A stretch of DNA of 64,000 nt, taken from the NCBI GenBank assembly GCA_020080175.1, contig JAGHQL010000108.1, positions 1 to 64,000 on the forward strand. Reading direction: 5' to 3'. The DNA comes from Glutinoglossum americanum. Taxonomy: Eukaryota; Ascomycota; Geoglossomycetes; Geoglossales; Geoglossaceae. A program made the position numbers and the translations under genes. The notes below the pieces were generated by a model. The model was not told the origin of the DNA. It worked only from the letters and a program-made list of their open reading frames with translations, and ran no database searches. Of this stretch, positions 24,617 through 38,000 are shown one piece after another (position 1 is the stretch's first letter; each line of letters begins with the position of its first letter).

Positions 24617-25412
24617 ATGACCTCCACAACGTCTTTCTATTGCCATGCGACATCAATTGAAGCCAGCGCAATGGTTTTGGCTATCGTGACACTCGGCCTG
24701 GCCTCAGCGTACGGGGTACAGCTTTCCAAAGCTCCTTTAAATGTCCGGCCCAATGGAGAAATCCGAGGCTTCCACTGGTCAACAGCGTTAGTTCGAAATC
24801 CAGTTCCCAATACTCTTTCCTAGTCACTTCTAAATGGCTAACATTTGGACTTACACAGCTGGGCCGTCTTCTTATACGGGACCACCCCCGTCGCGACTAT
24901 CTTTGCCGCTTCCGCCGGTATTCTCCTCTATCACTTCCGTAAAGCCACTCCGCTCTATGGTGTGATCGTCTCGGCTATTTTCCTCCTTGGCTGGATCATT
25001 ACCGTGTCACTGTGGAGCAACTGCCACTATTGGAACCGGGATGTCGAGTCCTCAGACTGTGCGCCTCTTCCACATTCCATATCCATTGGTTGATATTACA
25101 AACCTGACAATATATATATAGTCTGTTACCAAAAGAGCCTACTGGTCAATGGGAGCTATGTCGGCCTTTCTGAGGGCTTGGCTATTCCGATGACTGTCTT
25201 CTCAGTTTTCTCGATGATCACGTATGTTCACTTTCAGCCACGTACTCATGCAAGGCCGTACGTCGCTAACGTACATCAGGTACCTTTTCTACATGATTTA
25301 CGCCAGCATTACTCTCCACAAGATACGTAAGGCTGAACCCGCATGCGCCACGGACCATGAGGTTATTAGTCGCAAGTCGGCTGGCTCGACAAGCGTAGCC
25401 TCTGGTCGCTAA
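24617..25412 (+). CDS. Four-helix integral membrane protein, MARVEL-like
   Basis: Four exons (24617-24786, 24859-25088, 25122-25221, 25280-25412) with GT-AG introns of 72, 33 and 58 nt join into an uninterrupted 210-residue protein. Four membrane helices are visible: about 17-35, 56-81, 89-110 and 152-180. A conserved-looking loop with Cys112 and Cys124 sits between helices 3 and 4. The short cytosolic tail is basic then serine-rich. Size and topology fit MARVEL-like or other small tetraspan proteins of fungi, which shape or sort membranes. I cannot name the family with certainty. The start was chosen at the first ATG in frame after an upstream non-ATG stretch. The 33-nt second intron is very short and should be checked. 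Function unknown. Confidence 0.75.
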
Positions 25413-27615
25413 ACCCTCCAACCTTGCGAAACCCTCAATCGAGCCAGATGCCCCGGGAAGTGCCCCGGGTTTGGGAAAGATATTATGATAAACGATGGTT
25501 CTTTGGCTTATCGGCAGCGATATTGCCGCAAGACCAGCGGGGAGGGAACCAACTAAATACTTCCTGGGGAAGCTTCCCCAAGGCTCTAGAAGCACGCTTC
25601 AGAAGCGCTTTCCTCAGGACTCGTTAGCCCCGGGGAATCGTCCGTGCGCCCCTCGACAACTCCTTCGCCGAAGGCACACCATAAGGCACCAATATGAAAT
25701 CGGCCCACTACGCTGTGTCCTACTCAACCAAGCGAGCACCCCCCAACCAGCGATGGCAAATCCCACACACGAAATGGAATAAGACATGATATGTATACCC
25801 ACGAATAAAACAGAATTTGCAAACTCCAATCATGCTACCAAAAACACGTGACCCAAAAAAAAAGCTGCGCCCTGATAAATGTAGGCCGGACGGCAGTTCT
25901 CCCTTCACAGGTTAGCCTACAGCGACAATAGCACCCCGTTATGGGGACCCTGAAGCCTAGCGTAAGTGTTTTGGGGGGAGGCAGGCCCATTGGAGGTCTC
26001 CTGCCATCCCATCATGCCACTAGAAAACTAAAATCCAGTCTAGGTTTAGATTGTCTGTTGGCCATTTCAACGTCTAGCCATATGGGTGGTTTCGTACAAT
26101 CGTATTACTGAGGTTTGCAATGTGCAGGGTTGACTGCTAATTGCCCCAACCTCCTACTCTCTCCTATCACAACTAAGGGAGGCAGTTTCGCTTCACGAAT
26201 AAGGAGATTAATTACTCGCTGGAGCTTGATATTCTCGCCTAATAGTTAGCTAGAAGATATATGCTTCACCAACCCTTGAGGAATCATAGTAGGGAACTCC
26301 AGACCTCAGGTTTAGATTTCTCCAGAAGTCTGGGGCTGTCAGGAGTAGATTCTGGGAGACTAGTTCCACCTTTTTTTTAGTACCTAGTTGCGATTTGCCG
26401 AAATCCTTCTCGTGCGAGATCCCCTCAATGACTCGCAGGCCTAATATCCGGTTCGCCCCGTAGAATTCTCTTAGAGCAATTAGTCTCGAGTCGCACCTTT
26501 TAACGATAAGGCAAACCATATAAGGGTGTTTTATCAGAAAAGGCGATCTCTTTCCCTGGATAAATTCAAACAATAAATAGCTTAGCTTGTAGGGAGGCGA
26601 TGTCTATATAGAAAATCAAGGCAGTGGGGCTGTAACAGCGTTGAAGATCATTTTTCCTGCATTACGGTCGCACAAACCAACAGATCGCACACCGACGCGA
26701 CGCGATCTTTCGAACATCTAGGGGTAAGATGGCAGGCCGGCTGGTCTCTGGTGTTTTTGGGTCGAAAAAGCAAGGCAGCAGTAAGGTTGTGTTGTGTTGG
26801 TACCAACCACCAACGATAACTTCCGTGTATTTGAAAAATAGCATTCTACTACCCGCAAAGAACCATAGCCTTATTAGGTGGTAGCCTGCCAAGAGCATAT
26901 TCAATGGTTATCTTTAAAAAAGCCTTTCCGCCTAAAGCAAGGGGAAGAGAGCCACTTCAGGCTGAAACTACCATCGCGAACCCACCCTTCGCTTCTGATT
27001 TGAAAAGGGATGAGAGAAAAACAAAGTTCTTTCACCCCGCGCTGTCTTACCCGCTGTCTTATGACGGCTGCATTTCCCGTTTTATCTCAATATCCGGTTA
27101 TTGCTGGTGGAATATTGATTTGTTAGGCTAAATATGTTGCAGACGGGTGCATAGACAACTTAAGATATGGACTTATTACTTCGGCTACTTCCTTGCGACG
27201 AACAGTCTGTCTCCTTTTAGCCGAAATACGGGCTTATATTGGAAATCCGCCATGAATCATGGAACACATACTGAGGTTAGCAAGGCCGACTTGCTGCGGG
27301 CAGGAATATGCGGGAATACGTGGGGTGTACTCTTTGTTCTATTTCGCGATCCTATGTTCCCCATCGATTACGCTAACGGCTATCCTTCAGACAACCTCCT
27401 TGATTTATCAACCCTAGACATATGGAGAGAGAGAGAGAGTGGAGGCTAGTCGTGGTATTTTCGATATGGAGTCACATGACGCAAAAATAAATGTAAAAAA
27501 GGAATCGAAGAGGGGAAGGGGAAAGAACTAAGTCCAATATGCCGAGGCTGGGAGACTAGCTCAACCTGAAGGCGAAACAAGATAGAAGAAAGAGCCTTTC
27601 TCGCTACCCGACCAA
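25413..27615. other. Intergenic, nothing recognised
   Basis: No supported gene. The minus-strand frame at 26250-26573 (107 codons) is the longest but lacks motifs and a credible start context. A short GA dinucleotide run lies near 27426-27438. Confidence 0.4.
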
Positions 27616-29094
27616 CTAGTATCCCCGCTTTGCGAACTCAACCTCCGATGATGTATGAGAGCTCTTATCGTTATCCATAGGCTTTCGACCGCGACTTTCC
27701 TCGCCGGGCCAAGCGTCACTGATGTCGTCTCCTTCGTAACGCGAGCGTGGGGTTTGAGTGGCGTTACGGTCAGTGGTGCTGACAACCACCTCCGTGGTCT
27801 TGACCACCTGGCTATTGTTACGGCCTAGTTTAAATTGAGAAGGCTTGGTTGTCCCTGCGGAGAAGCTATAGCCTAGTCCGTTCTCGTTCGTGCTGTCGGG
27901 GGCCTCCCTGCCGTTGCGGGAACCTGTACCGTCGAAGCTCTTGAGGCCGATTTCGCCGCCACCCGTACGTTTAGTCTCGTTCGCACCGTGTGAAAGCCAA
28001 TACACGTCTTTGGAGTTCTTGGCAGTCTGACCGTCGCCGCCAGCGAGTTTAATAAGCTCATTTAGGATAGCAAATTCAATAGTTAGTTTGATACTGTACA
28101 CGGCGCCCTTGAAGGTGACCTGGATATCGAAGAGATTGGCATATGCGGTGATTAACACAACGATGTCCAGTACGATAATGAGGAGGTTGATATAGATTAA
28201 GTGTCTCATGACACGCCGGATTTTTTCTTTTCGAAATGACCCGGCCGGTCCGAGGAGCTTACGGGTCTCAAATATGTAGAGGCCAGAGATGATGACTTCT
28301 TGAAGGAAAAAGCCAGAAACTTGGATTTTCTCCATGATGTTGAACTCTGTTATGTATCTGCTCGGGTTGGTGGTAACCTGCCCCACAAGCAAAAGGCATT
28401 GGTAAGTAAAAGCTCTTTTCCGTTGCTCTAAGGGCAGGGAGGGGCCTTACGAGGTAGTCAAGTATCGTGTTTGGGACATGAAAAAGAAAAAAGTCAATGA
28501 TAATCATGTAGAGAACCCATCTGATCTTCCGGTGGTCCCTGACGACAAGGTGAAGTCTGGAATAGAGCACGAGGGATTGACCTGTCACCTGTCGTATGTG
28601 GACTAAATGTCAGAACTGCGGAACATCGAGTGATGTTGGTGGGAATCATAAAAAGTCGCGATTGTGATTCTGTACCAAGTCCGAGACTTAAGGGGGAGTA
28701 GGATTTACCATGAAATACCACCCAAGATTGACAACAGCCTCCGAAATATAGTCATTCTTCCAGATCTCAAAGAACCTCATTATGTATCCGAGTTGGTGGA
28801 AGACGATTCCCCATGACGCACCAAGCAAGCTGTAAAAGTACAGCCCCCGACGATTTTTAAAGGTCAACCAGATAATAACATTCAGCTGCAGGACGTTGTA
28901 CCAAGAAACCGCCGTGAAGGCGCTGATGGACGTCGTCACCGATAACTTTCTGTGTAGCGCTGCGCATTGCGGGGTACAAGATCAGCATTTCTTCAAGACA
29001 CCGGGAAGAAGGAAGGGACATGATAGCAAAGCTAATTGAGACACCTACCACCGCCAGTGACGCCATTAGTCGAAGTGCCGTTGCTCTGGGACAT
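27616..29094 (-). CDS. Fungal multi-pass membrane protein, DUF7703-like
   Basis: Four exons on the minus strand (29094-29049, 28959-28709, 28588-28451, 28377-27616) give a 398-residue protein with no internal stop. It starts MSQSNGTSTNGVTGG and has roughly seven hydrophobic segments within residues 20-240, including WYNVLQLNVIIWLTF and WVLYMIIIDFFLFHVP. The best recognised landmark is EFNIMEKIQVSGFFLQEVII, then SGLYIFET, followed by YANLFDIQVTFKGAVYSIKL. This pattern is shared by a large, uncharacterised family of filamentous-fungal 7TM proteins. The C-terminal 150 residues are polar, serine/threonine-rich and probably cytosolic. Plausible roles are receptor-like or scaffold, but none is established that I know of. 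The first exon boundary is the least certain: two nearby donor GT sites give the same frame. Confidence 0.82.
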
Positions 29095-32000
29095 CACAAA
29101 TTCAGCCTGCGCGAATCACCACGCCGAGTACCGCCCAACGGGTATTGATTGAGAACAGCAGTTTAATTTTGTCGATCTGGAAGAGGAGGAGTCGTTACGG
29201 TAGAGGGTAATGATGGGCGATGGACAACGAACGATCCGGTAGCGCGTGCGTAATCCGGGTGTTTGGAATAAACAAGGGATCTGGATGTCAGGCTGGTCGT
29301 CTGCGGGTTGTGCAAGGAGGGATATGGGGACCACCCATGCCTTTAAGATGAGCATGATCATGGAGGCCATAGGGGGGACTAAGGAGGAGGGATCGGTGAG
29401 CTACCCCTACAGCCGGTGGATCAGCGGGGGAGGGGATGAGTGGATCTCGACCGTTCGGTAAGCGTGTCTGCGTTTCTAATAAGTTGGAAATGCATCGCAT
29501 GGGGCCATCGAGATCGTGGCTGCCGAAGGGGTCCGGGGGTGTCAGCGACTTTTATTGGCTAAACGCGCGCTGGGACCGGGCGGTATTTGGCATGAGCGCA
29601 ACGACAGCGACATCGATTTTCCATGTCATTTCCATGCCATCTTTTATTCCCATGGAAGCTTACACTCACCAAAACCGCATTTAAGAACCCCGATCCCCTC
29701 GCCGGTTGGACCAGCTCTTTCAGCTTGTCCGGTTGGTGGCGACATAATTACCTTCCACCTCCGACGTCGCAAGGCGTGTTGTCCTATTTCCGAATAGTCC
29801 CCACGGGTGTATTTATATCTACCTGCGCACGTACGTGCATGGGTTTTGAATTAGGAGAATCATCGCTTCGTTTCTACGCCTGTCAACCAGCACATGCATT
29901 AATACCTCGGTAGGGGCTATGACCTGACCGTTCTGAAACCCATGTAATGTACACAAGCGCAACAGGGAATGTTTTTGTCGGCGAGTGGTTACAGCCAGCC
30001 TCGCGAAATACCAACGGCTGAACCAACCCATTTTCGATTTTTCTAGCGAAAAGCGGGAAGGTGTTAGAGATGATTTCCATTATACGCCCGTGGACTTTTG
30101 GGAATATCTGATGTGTTGTGGCTGGGCGGTGCTGTGTGGGTGCGATCTCGGAAGTTTCCGACATGCCGGGGAAAACCTTTCCCTTGTTGTAACAAGTACA
30201 TGGAATACGGAGTATCTCAAGGGCTCCCCAGGTCAAGATCCCCGAACACGCCTTGATGAGAATCTATATTTCGAAAACATGTTTCCTGCACCATGTCACT
30301 AGGAGCAATAGTGTGGGTAAAGGTCAACCCCAAATCGTCACACTACGGCCTGCATTTCAAGTGCCTACACATAAACATATCCTCGCGATTACGTTCGCGA
30401 CCTACGATTACTTCAATTGGTTCAAACCGCTGCCTTACTCCGCGATCCCTCATTCGTGCACCGATCAACATATGCCACCATCAGACCCGATCCCCCGCCA
30501 AAGCGCATGAGGGCCATAATTCTGGAGGCCATGCGGTTCGGTGGAAAGGGTTATTGCTCATAGAACGTGTTAATGATGTTTTAAAAGAACTACATTAAAG
30601 GGGATTTTTGGGGGCCGCCTTATAGTCCTCGAATATGAAATCCACATATAGAAAGCGGATTGATTGTAGAATCGAGCTCAGGGCTGCGCCCGAGCTACAG
30701 CAGAAAGGAGTAAACAAACGAAAAGTATGGCGATGGTGTGCCGGTTATTGGTGATCCGTAAGATTAGCGGGTCAGCATATAAGCCGTCAAATCAAAACTC
30801 CGCGGATTCCCGCGTTGACATATGTGTTGGAAGTCTAGCATCCCTGCTAGCTCGTAGGGCTTGCCATAGCATAGACCGGCGGAGCGGAATAGCCAACATG
30901 GCAAGATGACTAATTCTTATTAGCTAGAGCGGCTTTTTTCAAGCCTTCGTGCTTGCCTCAAGGACATAGGCCATGGCCGAGAACACCTCCACTAGGGGGC
31001 CCAATCCATCCAATCTCCCAGCTATGGCAGATATCTCTTCTCGGTTAGGGAGGTGGTCAGCAACCCTTTACCTCGGCACCTTGCACGCATTGGCAGCATC
31101 TCTGCTCTTGAGGTAGGGCATGTACTCGACGCTATTCCAACTAACGCCTTTGTCAGGTGGGCTGGCTTCTGCCCATAGACCCGGATAATGTTTCTCTAAG
31201 TTATTGTCAATGCGTTAGGCGGATAGGCCTTTCGACTTACGATTGGTCATGCTCTCTGAATACTGTGGAGGCAATTCTAAGCCTGCTTATTAGTAATAGC
31301 CTTGGCAGGGGGAGACTCATTCACAGCTCCGCCGCTTATTAGAATCGATCATCCTTCTGCCCACCGGTTGAACTTTTGCCTCCACGATACTCCCACCTCG
31401 CAGCACCATTCCAAGCATCTGGCCATGTAGCATATCCTCGGTATCCCGCAACATCATCACACCCATGCTTTTGAACCGCTTTCTTGATTGCGACGAGATG
31501 TTTCCGAAGGTGATGAAAAGTAATGAGGATGGTTGAAACTGGTGATTATACCGAATTAGGAATTAATCGGAGGTTGTTGAAAGCAAGCCGATACAACTTC
31601 GGCATTCATGATGTTATAGGGTTGACACGCTGGTCTTGCTCCGGTGTCACTTAGCTTCCTCTCTCTTCCTTTTGTAATCTTGAAAGTGACGGCCGTGGCG
31701 GTTATGCTTGTGATACAAGCCTACGGGACGTCGGCGCATCTAACCTTCAGTTGTATTCTATGCGTTACGGCCGATAGAGAGATCTAGGGTTCGGAATGGC
31801 TGAGCTTCTCCACTCTTGAGACGAGGCTGTATGCATCGAGGTGGCGACCATAGCCTGTTGTGTCGTGCACGGGTGCATCCAGCGAATAAAACAAAGTGAC
31901 GAGAAGTGGAGCCGCCTCTCCTGAAACGGGCTTAGGTGGCTAGATAAGCCGTATCATTGACTTTCGAGCAAAAAACAAAAACAATGCGCATTAGCGAAGG

Positions 32001-32690
32001 GCCCCTAAAACCTGAGGGTTTTGGTGCCTCTTTCCGGATGTCCTTTCCATGGTGAACGATTCCCGCTTACCACACCTCGCCTACTGCGGAGCAGGAACTG
32101 ATCGCCTTGCCATCTGCCAGTATTAGTGGTGAATGCAGTAGGCAGGACACGGCGTCCGAAGGAAGAGAACCAGTGTCTCAGTGCGGAAGGCTGTGAATAG
32201 CCGTGTGCGCGTGGGACTCGTTTCGAATCCGGTCCGGCTCGAGGATCCATGAATCGGACTTGGTAAATCCTGAAGGGAGTCACTAACAAAAGGGATACAG
32301 ATGCGACTGACTAGTAATAATTAGACGTTGGAGAGTATTGTATGTACTCTGCCTCACTCAAAGGCCACTTGCCGCCTCGTCGCTAACGAAGCCACACAGG
32401 GATTTGGAGATCCAGCAATAACTAGCGATTACTATTAGAGGGCGGATGAAATGTACGCGTATGAAGGCGCAGATATGTGGGGCAGCTCGTGCGGCGGCTA
32501 GCCATCCAACCAAATACTCGAAACGGATAACTACACCCCAGCGTGATGAGCGGTCGGGACACCAATCGCCAGTCCAACAACTCCTAACCGCTGCTTAATA
32601 AGCACCCGCCACAGCCACCGCCGCGAACCCCGCTCAAGCTATGTACTCTCCCCCACCTCTCCCGCTCCAACGCTGATGCAATAACCAGCG
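29095..32690. other. Long gene-poor stretch
   Basis: About 3.6 kb without a supported gene. At 30973-31113 a plus-strand frame (MAENTSTRGPNPSNLPAMA, then a hydrophobic leucine-rich stretch) looks like the start of a small membrane protein but stops quickly and has no recognisable continuation. Other frames (29436-29913, 29985-30598, 32005-32289 minus) show no motifs. The stretch is probably old decayed DNA. Confidence 0.4.
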
Positions 32691-33667
32691 ATGCCTCGCA
32701 CGCGGGCAAGAGCACCTTCGTCCTCCGCACGCCAGGCAGCGGTGGTGCATCGCAAGGTCCAAACCGGGTGTATCCTATGGCTGCCCGCTAAGGAAGACTG
32801 CCTTGGCGGCGGAGCGCGGGATCTGGACGAGGGATGCTACGCCCACCCGGTGGTGGTGCTGTGGGCCGACGCGAAGGAGGCAATCATATTGATAGTGAGG
32901 GCCCCTTAATTATTCCTAAAAAAAAAAAATAATCACGCAGCTAACCCCTCCCGCAGATAACGTCCTTCGACTCCCGCGACCTCGCTGACCGCCACCCCTC
33001 CAACCGCCAAGTCCGCGCCCTCCACCTCCCCATCCGCCCCAGCGCGCCGCACCCCGACACCGGCCACCAGCTCGCGCTGCGCGCCGGCGCCGTGCTGCGC
33101 AAGAACTCGTACGTCAAAACCAAGCGCCAGTTTCGCGTACGGCTAGAGATGCTCTGCCCATACGAGAGGGACAGCGCGCGGGAGTACAGGCTCCGCCAGA
33201 AGTCGTGGGACGTGCTTGTGGAGTATATTAAGTTCACGCCTCCGGCCCCAACGACGGCGATGATGGCGGCGCCGGGACATGCGGGCGTGCGGCGGGGTGC
33301 CACGGTGGGGCACCCGCCTAGGCCAGCGTTGTTCCCGCCTGCGCCTGCTCCGGGGCCTGCTTGGGTGCCGCCGCCGCCGCCACCGCGTCGCACGCGTGCG
33401 TATCCTGAGTACGCCACGACGCCCGCTTCGCTCCTCTTGCCGGCGCCTTATGGTGCGGGTGAAGAGCGGAGGGCTCAGGATCGGGGGATGTGGAATGGTT
33501 TTCCGCGTGATGAGCGGAGGCCACTACTCCCTAACAATGTCCCGGAGCCAGAGGATAGTCCGCCTCCCACTACTTGCGAGGCACTCGTGGTTTTGGTGGT
33601 TGGTATTCTAGGCGTCACGCTACTCGGTGCTGGCCTTTTCTATGTTAGGAAGACACTTGGTGCTTAG
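32691..33667 (+). CDS. Conserved hypothetical fungal protein with C-terminal membrane anchor
   Basis: Two exons (32691-32894, 32957-33667) with a 62-nt intron containing a run of A give a 304-residue protein. The N-terminal half has a recurring fungal pattern: QTGCILWLPAKED, YAHPVVVLWADAKEAIILIITSF (spanning the splice), HPDTG and LRKNSYVKTKRQFRV, ending near residue 180. Next is a proline-rich, low-complexity segment (PPPPPPRRTRAYPEY). Finally there is a single hydrophobic helix (about 274-296) close to the C-terminus, so the protein is probably tail-anchored with the globular domain in the cytosol. I recognise the family only as uncharacterised. The reading frame is maintained across the intron and no residue looks damaged. 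Confidence 0.75.
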
Positions 33668-35017
33668 CTTTTCCAGGTTGGGAAGATGGCTTGGGAGGCG
33701 GTGAAAGGGTGGTGGAATGGTTTGTTTGGAGCCGTTAGCCGAATCGTGCCTAAGATGGGAGAGTGGATGTTTTGGCGTTTTTTGGCAGCTTGCTATGTTA
33801 CGTTTGGTTGGACAGAGAGCATTTTAGCCGAAAGCTGGGGGTTCTTTCTCTTGCGTTTCTGGATTTTCATGGTTATTTTAGGATGCGACAGTCTGCAGGT
33901 TGTTCTTCCCTTTTGGTATTATCTGGAGCAGAACCGGTTGATCAGCTGCAGTTGGGTAAATTAATAGAAATACTTTTACACTTGGGATTTGCTACTCGAT
34001 TATGCAATAGCGGCGGTGGCGTTTTGATCAGGGAGTCAGACTTGATAATGAGTGTTTGAGGGTATAGCTTGGCCTCGGTTTCGAAGGAGGTGCTCAGATC
34101 TCTGAGAGGTTGGCTTTCAGCCTTGAACTCTCTCCTATAGTCGCTGGCTTCTACCGAATAGCGAAAACTAAGCTAATTGCTTTTAGAGGTCGATCAGATG
34201 CCTTTAATCTGACTTTGAATGTGGACACGTGCATCTTTCTGGACAAGCAATCTATAAATTTGTGCCGGTAGAGGAGATCGGCAGTATAGTCAAATCCTTT
34301 GATAGTGATATTGCCCTATGCAGATGTTCCTAGAAGCGGAAAAATCATTAGAACATCACCTCCACTGCGAAGTAGCCATGCAATGAAGATCTCAGGGAGC
34401 CGCAGTTACTGCACCTCCGCTAACAGGGTGCGTTGAGGCTCCACGCGTCCATATTCAGAAGGTTTGAGATATCATCTACCACTCCCCTTCGAACCCGATC
34501 TTACGTTGATGGGGCAGCGACGTTCTACGGACGGATTTGGTGAGCAATCGATCACAGGAGGGAGTATCCACCTCCCCTTTGCTATGGGTTAGGAAAACTT
34601 AGGAAAAACCACGGTTATTCGGAAAAATGCCCTTGGGAGCGTAAAACCGGACTTCTGCTTTACAGAGGTGACAGGCTGTTCATCTATACTGCGCTATGTC
34701 GATCTATCCAAAATCGCCGGCCCGGCCTCGTCGGTGGTCTCGCTCTTGTTTTTGGGAGGCAGTTTCTTCATTGGCCTAAAGCTCTTTGTTAGATGCTGTA
34801 TGCTAGGTGGGACTGGTCGTAGTAAGAGCCTTGGAGTCTGTGCTTGCGGTGAGTTGGGTCGGTGGGCCTACGTCGAGAGAACATAGTCGTCAATTTGTTT
34901 CATTCATCATGGCTAGAGTGGATAAAACAAGCTAAATACAGAAGAGACGCATGATTGACAAATCGTGAATATCCCTCCCTCCCTCCCTTCCTCCCCACTG
35001 GGACCAAAACCAAAATC
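33668..35017. other. 3' flank and intergenic region
   Basis: The frames at 33686-33964 and 33763-34059 overlap in different phases and are probably untranslated downstream sequence. The frame at 34668-34886 has a hydrophobic run but no partner exon. The DNA near 34975-35010 is C/T-rich. No gene supported. Confidence 0.4.
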
Positions 35018-38000
35018 TCAAGCCATCACCACCCCCAACCTCGGGGCCTCCAAGTAAAAATCATCAAACCCCTCCATCAACCCCCCAGGACACCCCGCCT
35101 CCAGCCTCTCTCCCTCCCCAAGATCCCACCCAGCCCCCCACGTCTTCTGCCACAAATCCACCGCCTTCTGCGCGACACCCGCCCCCATCAGCGGATTCTG
35201 CCACCTCTCGACGACTTCCTCGAACCTATTCCCCTCGTTACCCATAATAGGCGCCCAAGCCGGATCGCTCGCTTTCGGGACGGTGGTGGGGAAGGGAGGA
35301 GCCGGGGAGAGCGCGTCGGCGGCCATGGCGGCGCGGACGTTGAAGGATTCGATGAGATCTGGGGATTCGAGGGGTACCGGGGAGTAGATCGTTAGGCCCA
35401 TCATCAGGTTTGTGGTGTTGTCGGAGGTGCCGTTTAGGGCGGAGGAGTTTTTGTTGGCGGAAGGGGAGAGGGTGGGGTCTTCGGATGGTTTGTCTGCGCG
35501 GGTCGGGTGTTAGTACGTGTCTTATACCCTGGGAAAGGGGGGTGGTGCTTACAAAGCCCCCAAAGCGCGTTTGGCACAGCCTTTATAATTGACTCCGCCT
35601 GGTTCCAAACCGGCACGTTAGGTTTCTCCTCGATCTCCACCCCATTCAACATCAACTTCTTCGGCTCTGGCGGCAAATCCTGCGTGATCGTCACCGTCAC
35701 CGCCGACGTCAGTGGTGTCGTTAGCCGCATCGGCTTCGCGTAGATCGAGCCGCCCGTGCCGGGGACCACCGTCGGCGGTGGCGGATCATCTCCATGCACA
35801 CCCGTCACCAATGTTGCCTGGTTGATCGCGAACTTGGTGGCTAGCGAGAACGAAAATACCGCGCCGCGCACGTTCCATGGCTGCCCGCTAGGCGTGGACT
35901 CCTGTTTTCCATTGGGTATAAGCCCGCTCTGCACCGTAAACACATGTGGCGACGTGGTCGCGGGTTCCCCCTCCGTCGTCGCCTCCTCACTACCCGACGC
36001 CAACAACAACGCTAGCTTCCCTGGCTTGTCCGAATCCTGCATAACCATCTTGAAGAAATCCCCCAGCGACACCGCGGCTATCGGCCCCGCGGAAGCGCCG
36101 AAGTTGATGTCGAACCCGAACACCCAGAAATCGACGTGCACCGTCCCGCCGAAAGGCGGGCCCTGGATGTACAGCGTCGCGCCAATTTCGACGCTAATGC
36201 GGATGGTCACAATCCAGAGGTCAAGCGTGAAGGCCACACCTACGGACAGCCCTCCCTCCGCCTGGAAGAAGAATGGCTTGTAGTTGATCAAAAAGTCCGC
36301 ATAGGCGTTGAACCACGCGCTCAGCGGACCTAACGCTAGCGAGACATCGAGCCTGCCACCGCCCATACACATCTTCGGCGTGATGGCAAAGTACGCCTGT
36401 CCCGTGATGCTGATATTCCCGTTGAAGTTCCAGCTGATGGCTAGTCTCGGCGGGTTCGGGTACTGTGGCGGCGGCCTAAACGCCGAATGGTAGCCCCCGA
36501 TCGTGAAGACCCACTGCCCCTGCAACTCCGGGTCCCGGCTGCCGAACCAGGAGTACAGAGCGAACCCACCCGTGAGATGGCAGTTCCGATCTATAATGTA
36601 CGACGCGGGGGTCAGCTGCCCTTCGATCTTCATGATGCCCGCCGCGAAGTCCACCGTCGCCACGACGCCGAGCTGCACATGCGCGAACTTAGGGACGCCC
36701 TTGCCTGGAGGGATGTCCGCCGTTGCGACGCCAAAGAGGCCGAGTTTGACCTTGGGGTCCCACTCGATGACTACGACAGCCTGCACGGTGAGGATCTCCA
36801 TCGCGTCGACTGTCAGCCCCGCGGCGAGCCAAAAAGAGCCGTTCTTGGGCGCGAACCAACCCCCGCGCAGGAGGTTCGCCAGAGTGTCCTTGGCCGTCGC
36901 GCCATCGGGCCCCGGGGTGGATCCGCCCATCGGGATGAGGAACGGGAATTTAAGCACGTTCTCCACAGTCGGGAACGCCAAGCTCGTATTATACCCAAAC
37001 CCGCCCGTGATCCCTGAGATCTGCGCAAACTCCAGAGTGATCAGCGGGCCATTCAGTCGCGCGAACGCGAAGAAGCTCTTGAACGCCTCCTGGTCCGGCG
37101 GGGTCGTCTCTCCATAATACCCCGCTGCCTGGAACAGCCACGGCATGTAGCTCACGATCAACGCGCCTTGGTAATACTCGGTATCCTTTGAGAAGCCGTG
37201 CTCGAAGAGGCCGGCAAGAAGGATTGGGGGCCTGTCAAAGGCGGCGCTCATGCCTGAGAGGGCGAATTTAGGCTCAGGTAAGTTCTGGAGCGAGTTCTTG
37301 GAGGTGAACGGGAGGGTGATAGAGAAGCCGAGGAGGGAGAAGGTGATCGGGCCGAGGGTTATGGAAGCGTCGAGGAGAATGCCGATGGAGGACTCGTCGC
37401 CATTGGTACTGAACTTGAGGCCCATATTTTGGATGGAGAGCGGGCCGATGGTCTTGGAGTAGCTGCCCATGGCAGAGCCCGAGTCTGTGGTGTCATCGTC
37501 TGTGCGAATATCGATAACGTCGCTATCTTCCACGACTTCCGTAACAGCTGTCCTCGCGGCGATTGCCTTGGGCGGTTTCGTCTTCTTCTTAGACGCAAAT
37601 TGATAATCCAGCGCTACCTTCGCCACTCCCTTTGCATCATTTAGCACAAGCATGAAATGGCTCCCAGCCTGCACTAGCACATCCCCGTCGCCCTGCTTGT
37701 CTTTCGCCTTCGTGAACTTGAATGGTAGAGGCTTTTGTTCCAGGTCTTCCAGCTTCGCATTGATGTATTTTAGGTCCGCGTAAGTTAGCCCCAATACTGG
37801 GGGATCATCGGTATTGCTCTTGCCGTCACTACCTTTCTGTTTAGGCGCCGGCTGCACCCACATGTAGAGCATCTCGTCGAACGGTTGCGTAACATCTCCT
37901 ACGAGCGGAATTACTACGCTTGGTAGCTGGTGTATGCTTGCCACGAAAACCCTTCTCACGGGGCCAAGCGTAGGCTTGTCCCCAATGTTAATCCGACTTT

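Noticed and set aside
32005-32289. 94-codon minus-strand frame
   Set aside because: Basic, low-information translation with no motif and no flanking exons.
33686-34059. Two overlapping plus-strand frames with hydrophobic stretches
   Set aside because: They overlap in different phases directly after a stop codon, with no consistent exon structure; most likely untranslated 3' sequence.
36487-37117. Plus-strand open frames of 176 and 204 codons, and similar ones across 39039-40472
   Set aside because: They are antisense to the long DUF6603-like frame, in GC-rich third-position-biased DNA, and have no motifs.
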